This document shows, piece by piece, positions 43,310 to 53,955 of a stretch of DNA of 64,000 nt. The DNA is from Phoronis australis. Taxonomy: Eukaryota; Phoronida; Phoronidae. The position numbers and the translations under genes were made by a program. Numbering within the stretch: position 1 is the first letter of the stretch; every line of letters begins with the position of its first letter. The notes under the pieces were generated by a model. The model was not told the origin of the DNA and made no database searches. It saw only the letters and a program-made list of their open reading frames with translations. The DNA is taken from contig NMRA01000036.1 in NCBI GenBank assembly GCA_002633005.1, forward strand, positions 570,832 through 634,831, in the 5' to 3' direction.

Positions 43310-45230
43310 TAATCGACAGCGCGCCTTAATTTTAATAAAATCAAAATACAGACAATTTTATCGAATTTGCTGAAGAAATGTGGCGAATAAATTTAGACAG
43401 AAATTATTTTGCCAGATTCGGGACCGCAGCCTATCGGACCCGGTGCCGATCGTGACCAGACACTGGCGAACGGTAAACGCATGCGGTTGCAAGCTGTTTT
43501 GTTGAAGTAAAATGGTCAACTCATAAATGCTGCATATATTCAAGGGTAGTTTCAGACACTTGCATGAAATTACGGGCTGGTTAGTCCTGTGTCACACTGC
43601 CGCGGCAGACCTTAGTTAGCCTCAGTGCCAGCTACCAGTGAAGACTATCGTCAAAATACAGCTTGTTAGTAGGCCTATACAGCTTTGCGCCAAGGCTACC
43701 CATAGGCCTAACTGGTCGCTGGCCGCAGCGCTCGCTCAAACGAGGTTTATTTAGAACTTGGGTACTTCTGGCGAACTGTGCAAAGTTATTGGCTTTCAAT
43801 AGAGATTTTCCCAGACTTTGTATGAGCGCACCAAGCTTAAAAGAATGAGGGGCTGGAATTTTTGGGAATGTCTATCTTTTACAATAAGATTCAGTGGGTA
43901 TGTTCAGAGCTATGAATTGCAGACGCTAAATTTTGGTACTTCCTGTCTTCTAGTGGAATTTTGTCTCAATTTCTACTTTTTTAGGAATTCGGGCTTCTCT
44001 GACTGAGGCAGACCTTTTTCGAGTTCTCTAAAAAGAGAGCTCGTTAGACCACATAAGTATGAGAAATACAATACAAAATGTTATCCTTTTTCTTCATTAA
44101 CCCAAAATGATTCAATCTTTTAACATAATACGTAACTTAAAATGCACAATACTTTACAACATTTAGCATTACAAACAGTATTCAACAGCAAGTTTCGATG
44201 ATATGAAAGTGGACATACATGTAACTATTACCTTGGTGACGAAATAGTGTTTCCTTACACCAGAATTTGACAAGCATCATTTAAAAAATATGAAGTTGCA
44301 AGGAACAAGAATTAGAGGCTTGAAGCTTCACAATCTTACATAGCTTATTTCTCAATTTAAGATTATTCATATTGTTGACTTGATAACCTGAATTAAGAAG
44401 CAATAAGTTACAAAACATGACTTGAAAGCAATTGAGACTTAAAATTTAAAAAAACATGAATCATTTTGTGACACCGAATCAAGTCCTGAACAGCAGTTGA
44501 CAGTCAAACAAAAAACCATTTCAAAATTATTTCAACTATTTTTAGCTTAGTGTAAGATCACCTGAATGGGAAATTTACAGTAAAATAAGTCGAATACATC
44601 TTATATTTTTGCACAAAAAACAAGGGAAATTGAACAAAGTTTCTTTTTTGTAGCAACGTTTGTCAAAATGTATCACGTTAAATCTTCACAAATTACAAAG
44701 TAGCCGATTGAACATGCCTTTCAGTTCAGCAAAAGTCGCCATGTTGTCGGTGCCGCCAGAAATGAGACGAAGTCCAACGGGAATTGTGAGCACATTTATC
44801 ACTTAATGAGTAACAACTGCGAGGCTGAAATTTGGTGAACAGTGTTAAATAGTGCAGAATAGTAAGTAAAGATATGTCTATCTAAATTTCACCGTAATTT
44901 GTTGGCGAAAACAATTTACACAAATTTTTGAACTCGTAACTTATCCCGCTGTCCTCCAATATGGCCGACGCGATCCAAACAAAGTGACCCAAATTTCGCC
45001 ACAAAACTTGCAATAACTTTACACTGCTTGCCCCGATTTTGATACTTTTTCGATTTTTACTGAGTAGAATGCACTACCTTTCCGATGATAGCAAATTACT
45101 TTTTAAAACGAGAAAAAAAAATAAAACCGAAAAAAAATTGGTTCGACTCATATTGGTTCCTAGGTTCGACCGGCCTACGTAAGGAACTAAACACCAATGC
45201 TATTTTAACATACTAAGTACGCGTAACATT
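43310..45230. other. Unassigned AT-rich sequence
   Basis: No exon of convincing quality. On the minus strand CAACATGGCGAC at about 44741 opens a short frame (MATFAELKGMFNRLL) that soon stops. ATGGCCGACGCG at 44961 opens another short plus-strand frame. Both look like chance. Confidence 0.35.
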
Positions 45231-45234
45231 CCAA

Positions 45235-45600
45235 AAAAAATCAACGACCACTAACTACAAACTATAAATACAGTACATATGCAAACGAATCACGAGATAT
45301 TACTAATAAAACAAAATAATGAAGACTTTTCGAGCAAGCGATAGCACATTCAGTTACAAGGAAAAAATGCGGCGTTCAGGACAAGTTCCTGAGCTGATGA
45401 GCCGGAAATGTGGGTACGGAAATAACCTATGACAACCGGTAATCATACGCTCAGAGAGAAGGGTCAAATACTATTCAAAAATCGCTTTTGGCAAGAAAGG
45501 AGAAAAGAATATAAAGAAAGGGTGTCAAAAATAAGATTTTAGGTAGTAAGTATTTTCGGATACTGGAACCACATGGGCAGTTTGAGATAAGGACTTTAAG
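45235..45600 (+). repeat. Duplicated block, left copy
   Basis: 366 bases nearly identical (about 96-97% by eye) to 47256-47623 and in the same orientation. The right copy begins exactly at the end of the N gap. Contains no recognisable gene. Confidence 0.85.
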
Positions 45601-45971
45601 CAGTTGACTCACCGACGCACCTTCGAGCATACTTAGTCCCTACTGGCTGAGTTCAACGATGGTAGCCAACTGCTCGAAGCAGGTATTACTTATGGCCATG
45701 ATGCTAAAATTCACAACAAGAGCCGTGCCCGAGTGTTGTCCAGTCAGATGCTGTCGGGCAACGTCAGCCCTGGAGTTCTGCGCCTTTTGCTGTCACGGGA
45801 ATGATTGGGGGAGGGGATTAATGCACCAGCATATCCCCAGTGATCCTGTCCGCGGCAAGTATTACAGGTATATTATTATAGCTAACCGATTCGTACCAAG
45901 GTGCATGGCATAATAAAAAATTCCCTTTATATTTCAATCTCATTATCAATTCAACTACACCATATTCAAGT

Positions 45972-46150
45972 ATTTACTCTGCGCGTGTAAGCGCAGAGTA
46001 CTGTTGTTCCTGGGTTTTCTTCAATTTTATTCTTATTCTTCTTATTCTTCTTATTACTCTGCGCGTGTAAGCGCAGAGTACTGTTGTTCCTGGGTTTTCT
46101 TCAATTTTATACGTATTCTTATTCTTATTCTTATTCTTCTTATTCTTCTT
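45972..46150. repeat. Tandem pair of hairpin plus polypyrimidine units
   Basis: Two 80-bp units each contain the perfect 10-bp stem TACTCTGCGC/GCGCAGAGTA with a 6-base loop (45974 and 46054), then CTGTTGTTCCTGGG and a TTC/TTA-rich tract. The tract extends to about 46160. Confidence 0.85.
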
Positions 46151-46229
46151 CTTATTCTTCTTCCGACCAACTTTGAGGCTTAATAACTCCAAATTGGGTG
46201 CAGGTACGGTCTTTAAATTCAGCATATGA

Positions 46230-47098
46230 ATTTTGACAGTATATAAATTTTGATTGGTTGTATAATCACATTCCATATTGCACCGGAAGAGGTCGTTTGG
46301 TGCAAAGGTCATATAATTTTCAAAATGCTACTCCTCCTTCAGTTTTTAAGCTACCTTTTTCAAATTCGGTGCACAGGTATAAGTCAACATGACAATTTAA
46401 AAAATTACTTTTCTAAGTAATCGGGTCATCCAATCAGGTGAAATAGGTCAAAGGTCATTAGGTGCAAACTAAAATTTTGAGCTAGACACTTCAAATTGAC
46501 AGGTCTGATTGCCACAGGTAAATCAAATCGGAATCCAATGTTTCAGGTTATTTAGTGCAAACATGGGGTCATTAGGTGCATTTTTCTTTTGAAAATTTGA
46601 CCTTTTCAATCAGCAAGTTTTCTGATGTGTCAACCGTTAGACAACTGTGATTCTCAGCGTTAAACACATTTTCCATGGGCTTTGCAATAGTTCTCCTAAA
46701 TATGCTTAAAATGCACCGGATAAGGTCAATTAGTGCAAAGGTCATGTAACGTTCAAAATGTTATATGTCTTACGTTTTTCAAGGAATTCTTTTCAATTTC
46801 AGCACACTGGTGTAAGTCAACATGCCAATTGAAAACCCTACTTTACTTTGCAATTGGCCTAACCAATCAGAAAAAATAGGTCAAAGGTCATTGAGTGCAA
46901 ACTAAAATTTTGAGCTAGAGACTTCATAATTACGTATCTGTTGACTAAGTGCGACTGCGTTTGAATTCTAAACTTTCAGGTCATTTGGTGCATCCATGGG
47001 GTCATTAGGTGCATTTTTCTTCTGAAAGTTTGACCACTTCATTCATCTTGTATTCTGAAGTGCCTAAAGTAAAACATCTGTGATTATTAGCATTAACC
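46230..47098. repeat. Tandem repeat of about 433 bp, cut by the N gap
   Basis: GCACCGGA.GAGGTC, AGTGCAAAGGTCAT, GGTGTAAGTCAACATG-like and GGGGTCATTAGGTGCATTT phrases recur with an offset of 431-433 bases (for example 46280 and 46711). About two units are visible before N. Each unit holds AGGTCAAAGGTCA (46445-46457 and 46878-46890). Non-coding. Confidence 0.75.
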
Positions 47099-47255
47099 NN
47101 NNNNNNNNNNNNNNNNNNNNNNNNNNNNNNNNNNNNNNNNNNNNNNNNNNNNNNNNNNNNNNNNNNNNNNNNNNNNNNNNNNNNNNNNNNNNNNNNNNNN
47201 NNNNNNNNNNNNNNNNNNNNNNNNNNNNNNNNNNNNNNNNNNNNNNNNNNNNNNN
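47099..47255. other. Assembly gap
   Basis: 157 undetermined bases between the 433-bp tandem repeat and the right duplicated block. Confidence 0.99.
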
Positions 47256-47623
47256 AAAAAAATCAACGACCACTAACTACAAACTATAAATACACTACAT
47301 ATGCAAACGAATCACGATATATTACTAATAAAACAAAATAATGAAGACTTTTCGAGCAAGCCATAGCACATTCAGTTACAAGGAAAAAATGGCGGCGTTC
47401 AGGACAAGTTCCTGAACTGATGAGCCGGAAATGTGGGTACGGAAATAACCGATGACAACCGGTAATCATATGCTCAGAGAGAAGGGTCAGATACTGTTAA
47501 AAAATCGCTTTTGGCAAGAAAGGCGAAAAGAATATAAAGAAAGGGTGTCGAAAATAAGAATTTATGTAGTAAGTATTTTCGGATACTAGAACCACATGGG
47601 CAGTTTGCAACAAGGACTTTAAG
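47256..47623 (+). repeat. Duplicated block, right copy
   Basis: Direct copy of 45235-45600 starting immediately after the N gap and diverging abruptly at AAGGACTTTAAG. Confidence 0.85.
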
Positions 47624-47754
47624 GTGACATATATTTAAGAATACACAGACCATTCAAGGAAAATAATGACAAACCCAGATATAGAGAGGCATTAATGCTT
47701 GTATGATTTATTCTCTGAGGATCATGTCCAGAACATTGCTGTTGGGGGGCAGCA

Positions 47755-48256
47755 TAGGTCGTCTAAACGCACTTGAAAACATGCACTTAATCATTTGTAC
47801 GTGCATTCAGAAATAGTCGAGAAACTTTGTAAAGCATAGCTTTGTACGTGTACTTTAGAAGTAGTCGAGAAACTTTGTAAAGCATAGCTTTGCACGTGTA
47901 CTTTAAAAGTAGTCGAGAAACTTTGTGAAACACAACTTTTGCAGAGCGTGTTAGTTTACTGGAATTTTAAATTCAAGAAGACAATTTTAGGTAATGCAAA
48001 ACTGTATTTTGCCAGTGCAAGGGATAATGGAGTCATCTATCGCTCTCTTTTTGCTTTTTATCAAAATTGTATGCCACTTGATAAAATTGAGAACCTGGCA
48101 GGGAGCATCAATTACTGCTTATTTCCGGTTTTTATTTAAATATAGTTCATTTCATACTTTAGGGCACAGCCCTTTTATGACATCCATGCGTCCACCCAAT
48201 GATGGCATCGATTGCCTTTATTCTTCTGTTTTTGTGAAATCGTGCAAACTTCTATG
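47755..48256 (+). mobile_element. Second, diverged copy of the interior of the 2483-bp element
   Basis: Shares GTCTAAAC.CACTTGAAAA, GGGATAATGGAG, CCACTTGATAAAA and ATCGATT.CCT with 3930-4340. Its 3' side is interrupted by a P-like element at 48257. The termini of the family were not found here. Confidence 0.6.
47797..47942. repeat. 48-bp tandem repeat, three units
   Basis: Units begin GTACGTGCATTC, GTACGTGTACTTTAG and GCACGTGTACTTTAA, each followed by AGTCGAGAAACTTTGT. The third is the most diverged. Confidence 0.85.
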
Positions 48257-48522
48257 TTAAAAGGAAAGGCAACTTTTTATGTCATTTTTAGCAAAAATGA
48301 GGTTCTTTAATTATCCCCGGCATATTTTTCAATTAATTACAGCTTTTCGTAATCTAATTAATTATTCGGCCTTTACTCCGGAAGTGACGTTTTGGGAGGC
48401 AAGAATTTCGTGCCAATTTCTTTTCACATAGTCTGACTGTGAGAGCTGTTGAGTCAATCATTGTTATACCTCGGCTGTGACAAGTTCGGTCGTCGTTTGC
48501 TTTTGTTTACGAATCAGTCAAC

Positions 48523-48549
48523 ATGCCACACACTGTTGCTGCGTAGCGG
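48523..48549 (+). pseudogene. THAP start, left arm, frameshifted
   Basis: The frame starts MPH like copy 1, but two extra bases (AC) after the third codon shift it into a stop (MPHTVAA*). Confidence 0.6.
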
Positions 48550-48689
48550 GATGTACTCATTATCGCCTAGAGCAGCCCTGCTGCGATGTTGAGTAGAGGG
48601 AGTGAATACAGGCCCAGTTCAACACCATGTGAAGAGGACAGTTCGTCCTCCAATGAATAGGTCGGTGAGCCAAACTTTGATAAGTTTAC

Positions 48690-49089
48690 TGGGGACAAAT
48701 AAAACAAGAATAATGTATATTTTAAGTTGTATTGGGAATTTCAGGGTCACAGCTCTACAAACGAATATTTCACAGAAGGAACCAGATGGGTTCCTTAATT
48801 ACAAGAGATAACACACACATTTACGATACCCAATGTGTAATTGAGTATCGGATACTAAGTAGCACAGGTTAGCATAGTACCAAATGGGTAAATAATACCA
48901 AATGGGTATTGGCCGATTGCCTACCAAGTGGTTCGAGCAAAACGGCAAATTCAATAACAAGTACCAAATGGGTACAGACTGTCAAATGGGCAAATATCAT
49001 ATAAAGTACCAAGTGGGTACACCAAACAGCAAACTGGGCCATAACAACCTGAAAAGCAGGTTACGGACAAGTTGAGTGAGCAGACCAGA
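48690..49089 (-). repeat. Module B, inverted copy
   Basis: Reverse complement of 33756-34158, including the TACCAAATGGGTA-type near-palindromes. Confidence 0.8.
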
Positions 49090-49098
49090 TCAAATCGT

Positions 49099-49168
49099 CT
49101 AATTGGGAAAACGTACGAGTGAATGTACTGTTACTTGAGGCTGGGCCAAGAGGAAGCTGGAGAGAAAG
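49099..49168 (+). repeat. Module A, second copy
   Basis: Direct copy of 33141-33210, ten bases beyond module B. Confidence 0.75.
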
Positions 49169-49356
49169 AACAAACAGCGCTACCATCGGACAAGGTAGGA
49201 ACTAATTAGGAGTTGGATACGAAGCATGAAGGGCTGTAGAATGTTATTTGCCCAAATAATAGGATTTATGTCAGATTGCCAAAAATCTCATTATTGAGGA
49301 CATGTCTGAAGCATTGGAGCTACTTAGAAGGCGCCAGGTGTGTGGCGGGTGAGTCA

Positions 49357-49488
49357 CACGGCGGGATGTGTGCTCAGGTCACCATTCAATGGGAGTGCGT
49401 CGTGGGAAACTCGGACAAGTGGGACACTTGTTCCTCTGTCCGTGAGACGATAATGAGTACATTTGGGTACGGAGCAACAGTGTGGCAT
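49357..49488 (-). pseudogene. THAP start, right arm, on the minus strand
   Basis: Opening at 49488 the minus strand reads MPHCCSVPKCTHYRLTDRG, closely matching the copy-1 THAP start (same C-x4-C spacing). It then continues without THAP likeness for a total of 43 codons to a stop. It lies in the right inverted arm, so both arms of this element carry the start of the THAP frame. The rest of the domain (CxxH) is missing. Confidence 0.55.
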
Positions 49489-49752
49489 GTTGAGTGACTC
49501 GTAAACAAAAGCAAACGACGACTGAACTAATCACAACAGAGTTAGAACAATGACTCGGCAGCTTTCACAGTCAGACTATATGAAAAGAAATAAGCGCGAA
49601 ATACTTGCCTCCCAAAACGTCACTTCCAGAGTAAAGGACGAGTAACTCTTTAAATTATAAAAAGCTGTACTTAAATGAAAAATATGTCTGGGATAATCAA
49701 CGAACCTTATTTTTGCTAAAAATGACATGAAAAAAGGTTGTCTTCGCCTTTA

Positions 49753-51340
49753 ATGCATAGCAATGTTGCTTCATAATTATTCTGATGTTGCATGTTTTTG
49801 ATCCAAGTTTTTTCACCCACTTAGCCCTGTCAAATAGGCGGTTTAGTTATTCAATCGTTGTTGAATAAGTCTCACCTCCGGCTTCGCGTTAAAATGGCGG
49901 AGTGTTATTTAGTTCCAAAAAATGACAAGTGCAGATTTTTAAGAATTGTTCGCCTGCGAATTTCGTTAAGTACTGATGGCTTCTCTGTAACATGTTTGAG
50001 CATCCTAAGTAACTCGTATGTTGTGATTCCGTGAACATGAATATTGATAAACTGTCGATTATTTTTACAATGAGAGTTCATTTTTATTTGATTTTACAAA
50101 ATTCAAATAACTTATTGAAAAAACAAAAGCAAAGAAAACAGTCATGCAGCTCGATTGACGAGTTCGCCTGTGAGCGATGAAGTGGCACTGCGGCCATAGA
50201 ATAATGTGTAGAAACTGAGTTGGTCCGTCCTCGACCAAATAAACATGTCCGTGGGATGACTATGCGTTTGCAAGAAGGGAACAGCTTGCGCACGAGAATT
50301 TTGTACGCGAGCAGGCGCGAGATGCGCGCGCATGGAAATCTTTTGTGCTTTGTGGACGGTGCTCTTGATATAGTGACATCGGCAAATACACAAATACGTT
50401 TTCCAATCTTTCCTGACGAACCATTCATTGTCAATTTATTTCCTGATGATAAATGATGAGATACCTTTTCGCAAACTTGTTTAATTTCAGTTTAAATTTG
50501 ATTTTATGCCTTCGTAAAAGGTACAACGTGCCCTTGACTTCATGGTTACTCACTGCTGATCCTGTTACACAGATGTAAATATAGATTAAACAATCCTTGT
50601 TACGTACTGCAGAATGTATAAACGATTGCATGCCAGTGTCTCTACATTTCAGCTTCAATCCACCAAGCGTCAATCCTGCACCAGCAGACACCAAACCCAT
50701 GGTCCGGTGCGTTAGTGTGTTTTCAGGGTATAGAGTATTTTCGAAGCGTTTGTTGAGTTTAGGGGGGGGGTAACATTTCTACGCGGGGTTTGTCCGGAAG
50801 TGGGGTTTAGGGAACAAAAGCTAGGAGTTAAGAAGTGCGACCCTAGAATAGCTTCCAACCTAGTACTATAGTATCTATACTAGCTTGAAAAGGAAAGATG
50901 GAAGACAATCTGACTTGTGTCAGTTCACAATTATGTTGCTAATGGTGACCGACAAATACTGTACATTATTTAATTTGCATTTATCTAACGTGGAAAGCGA
51001 TCACATAACAGCGTTAAGATAACCGACTCTTCTTTCAAGCCTCTTTTTCCAACATAAAAGACATAGAAATTATATCAGTCACTCGTTTTTTCATCGACAA
51101 TACTTAATTTTACGTGTGAATTAGCCTAGAGATTGTCGTGATAATAAACTATTGGTTTGAAGCATCGAGCCATGTTTAATGAAGATTAATCCGATAGAGA
51201 CCAGTCATACAGACATATGACTGAGCAACGATCGCTTTTCATTAGGCCTTCAAACCAAATTGTATTAGAAATCAAAGGAGTTGCAAGGCTACGATGTGGC
51301 ACATTTAGTTATCAAGATTAATCAAGCGTCGAAAGAAACT
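49753..51340. other. Unassigned sequence with modest open frames
   Basis: A minus-strand frame of 116 residues (50434-50084) and a plus-strand frame ending FPIFPDEPFIVNLFPDDK (stop near 50454) overlap each other. Neither has a recognisable domain; one could be an exon. A run of nine G at 50762 is a low-complexity spot. Confidence 0.3.
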
Positions 51341-51431
51341 AATTAGAACTTCATGGAATATGTTTGCCGTGTGTCACTTTTTATGCAAATATGTTTTTGT
51401 TGCTCCCAAACATCAAACAAAATCGTTGCAG

Positions 51432-51573
51432 CTTTAATGCGCATAAGAATCACTTGATTTGGAAATTCAAAAGATTCAAGGTTGAAGTAACACACAAGGT
51501 GCCCATGTGCCTTCACCCAGGCATAGAGGCGTACAAGCAGGCCCAACAGATGTTCGACAAATGCGGGACTCTG
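51432..51573 (+). CDS. Candidate internal exon, product unknown
   Basis: Bounded by an acceptor (CGTTGCAG at 51424-51431) and a strong donor (CTG|GTAAGAG at 51574). The 142 bases encode one leading base plus 47 codons without stop, including HKVPMCLHPGIEAYKQAQQM and FDKCGTL. Composition looks protein-coding. I do not recognise the family, and no partner exons in matching phase were found nearby. Confidence 0.35.
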
Positions 51574-51708
51574 GTAAGAGACCATTACCCATAGTTCTGC
51601 ACGCGATTGTGCGGTTTGTTGAAATGGATAGCGCGAGACTGCCTTCCTAATAAATTATGTTTTCTCTCACCTAAACCGGAACCTCCCACACCAACCACAG
51701 CAAGGACA

Positions 51709-51762
51709 GAAGGCGAGATCCTCGGATCTCGCGAAGCTGTCTGAGGGCTTCGCCCTCATCTA
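51709..51762. repeat. Pair of adjacent hairpins
   Basis: GCGAGATCC-TC-GGATCTCGC and GAGGGC-TTC-GCCCTC are two perfect short stems within 55 bases. This could be an RNA-forming or MITE interior feature; nothing more can be said. Confidence 0.6.
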
Positions 51763-51804
51763 CTCTACTCTCTAAACCCGAACCTCACTCCTTTGAGATA
51801 CACT

Positions 51805-51850
51805 GTAGGTGGGTAGGTACGTACCAAAGTAGGTAGGTAGGCAGGCAAAG
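51805..51850. repeat. GGTA-type microsatellite
   Basis: GTAGGTGGGTAGGTACG followed by GTAGGTAGGTAGGCAGGCA. Confidence 0.8.
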
Positions 51851-52473
51851 TATTTTATTTTTGAGTTTTCAAAATTAAGTTTATAACTACTTTGTCAGAT
51901 ATTGTCAGTCGAGCGCACAATTTAGGGTTGGTCGCACGAGAAAAACAAACTTACTCGAAGTTAGATCTAATATTAATACTTGCAAGGTTTGGCGAGAGAC
52001 GAAACGTATTTCTGACAAACCGATTATTCATACAAATGATTTATTTCCAGCCTTGTTACATTAGATTCGAGCTAAAAACTCGAAATTTTAACGCGAACTG
52101 TCACTCTCTGTGAGGGGTAATTAAGTGCAAACTAGGATTTAACAGTTATCCACGTAAGATATTGTGCACTCGAACATAGAATCGTGAGTTTGCGCATAAG
52201 CAGAATAAAACATGCCAAATAAAATTTCGAAAAACCCGCAAAGCTTGGTTTAGCCAATCAAATTGCGATGCACCGTTTAGAAATGATCGCCTATTATGGC
52301 AGCGCAAAATACCGCGAAACTTGTCGCCACTTTTATGACTTGTGGGTAACACTTGTGCTTCTTTCTAATGTGTATAAAAAACTTGTTTGATACCGCTTAG
52401 CTTAATTTTCCTTCTCTTTATGCTCCGAGCAGGGCGTTCTTGTCCCTCGCGCCATAGCAGCAATCATATAACG

Positions 52474-52551
52474 ATGTCGCCGGTACAGACTCCCAAGCTA
52501 TGCTACTGCATCCATCCGGCGTGCTTTGCTTTTGCTTTTATTTTGAAAACG
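52474..52551 (+). CDS. Possible first exon of a membrane protein
   Basis: ATG at 52474 opens 26 codons, MSPVQTPKLCYC then a hydrophobic run CFAFAFILKT, and meets a donor ACG|GTAAAC. A TATAAAA lies about 100 bp upstream (52373-52379). A hydrophobic frame at 52627-52875 with two membrane-like stretches follows but does not fit the splice phase. Weak candidate. Confidence 0.2.
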
Positions 52552-52879
52552 GTAAACGCGTGTTTTCAAATGTTTAAACAAACTTAAATTGACTTTTAGT
52601 CGCGCTTACCGTTGTGTCCGAAGTGATTGTATATGCTGTATTCTACAAGTGGCTTCTTCAATTATGCTGTTGGAAACGACGCATGTCAAGATCTTGTTCA
52701 GTCACCGATCTTCATTCTGTTTATCGGAATAAACGCCCTGGTGTTTTTTCGGAAAAGGGGGACGTGTAAACGGAAAGTCATAGTTTTGCTGACTTTGGTA
52801 TTTTTACTTAAAACAGTGCTTTTAAATTTTATGTTCATGAATGCACATTTCGCCAACACTTTGTTCGTTTCATAAATGA

Positions 52880-53860
52880 TAAATGCTCCACAAAATGAAT
52901 TTGTGACAAAAAGTTGACGCTGTAAGGAGTTTTTAAGAGCAAATTTTTCGAATAAATACCCCCACTATCTGGCCTCTTGACACCATAAGTTGTAACACCA
53001 AATAAACGGCATAATTTTCCGAATAAACGTCCATCAGGAGGGTTTATCTACGGAAAATCCCAGTAAAAAGAATACGGCTTTTGTCACATCGTGTTTTGAT
53101 AAAAAATCCGGTTCTAGTTGCAGAAAGGTGTGATGGACTCTCCTGAAATGCAAATGACCCTTTTCCGCCTATGGCATTACATAGCTTGACTCATTACGTA
53201 AGAGAGTAACGCCAACGTTACGACGGACTAGCAATGCTATAACTCAATAGCCGAGAAACTTTGACAGAGGGCCATACTTCCGCTTACGATGGCAGAGCTG
53301 AAAAACCTTTGCAAGAGAGCACTTTGGGGAAATTCAAGATTCTATTTAAGCTAATAACAAGTATTTTTCCATACAAAATTCGGAGTACGAGATGGTAAAG
53401 TAATTGGTTTTTTCACAATGACAGTCCTAAATTGTAATATTTCTACCATATTCCGAGTGATAATCTATAACAAATACGAGCAGTATGTACAATGTACTGA
53501 GACCTCCACGCGCGAAACGGGTTAGAGGTGAGTTTCCTTTTTGAAAAAGTAAGGAACTAAAAAAATACCGTACTACTGGTTTTATTTAAAAAATGAAGTC
53601 CAAAACCAGTTGTACTTTTTGTATGTAAACCCACGTTCTGTCAAAAAAACTAGTTTAAGCTTTTTTCTTACCCAGATGTCGATAGTTTCTGGGTTTGGAA
53701 AAAATTGCATGCAAATCGCGGCGCACTAAGTCAGAAATCTCACGAAATAAGGCAGCGTCGTCAGTTCTTACAAGCTGAGCAGCTTGTTCTGTAACGGAAA
53801 GTGGTCTAAATCAAAGGAAGTGTTTTTGACGGAAGATGAATTTCTAACAGTGCCGTGAAA
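52880..53860. other. Unassigned AT-rich sequence
   Basis: Nothing recognised. A short frame starting ATGGCAGAGCTG at 53289 stops after 21 codons. Confidence 0.4.
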
Positions 53861-53879
53861 ATTGATTTAAAATTAGCCT

Positions 53880-53955
53880 CAACGCGAAATCGAACTCGCA
53901 GCCTCAACAGTCGCAGGACAACACTGTGCTGGTAGAGCTGAACCTCACTCGATAG
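53880..53955 (-). repeat. tRNA-derived SINE-like remnant
   Basis: On the minus strand a B-box-like GAGTTCGATTT follows, at about tRNA spacing, AGCTCTACCAGC and TTGTCCTGCGACTG, which resemble D-arm and anticodon-arm sequence. No acceptor stem pairing. Low confidence. Confidence 0.3.

Larger units (their letters stand above)
48257..49752 (+). mobile_element. P-element-like DNA transposon, copy 2, with foreign interior
   Basis: The left end TTAAAAGGAAAGGCAAC and right end (inverse TTAAAGGCGAAGACAAC) match the termini of the element at 24834-25998. The inverted arms are longer here, reaching about 270 bp inward through CTCCGGAAGTGACGTTTTGG to the ATG of the THAP frame on both sides. Between the arms lie module B (48690-49089, inverted) and module A (49099-49168), known from 33.1-34.2 kb. 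No transposase is left. Confidence 0.75.

Noticed and set aside
44690-44760. Start codon with good context on the minus strand (MATFAELKGMFNRLL)
   Set aside because: Frame closes after 18 codons and no donor site is present.
45974-46160. Helitron 3' end (hairpin plus CTRR)
   Set aside because: The hairpin is followed by CTGT, not CTRR, on the plus strand and by nothing suitable on the minus strand; no Rep/helicase remnants.
45974-46312. 112-residue lysine/asparagine-rich minus-strand frame
   Set aside because: It is the translation of the polypyrimidine simple repeat.
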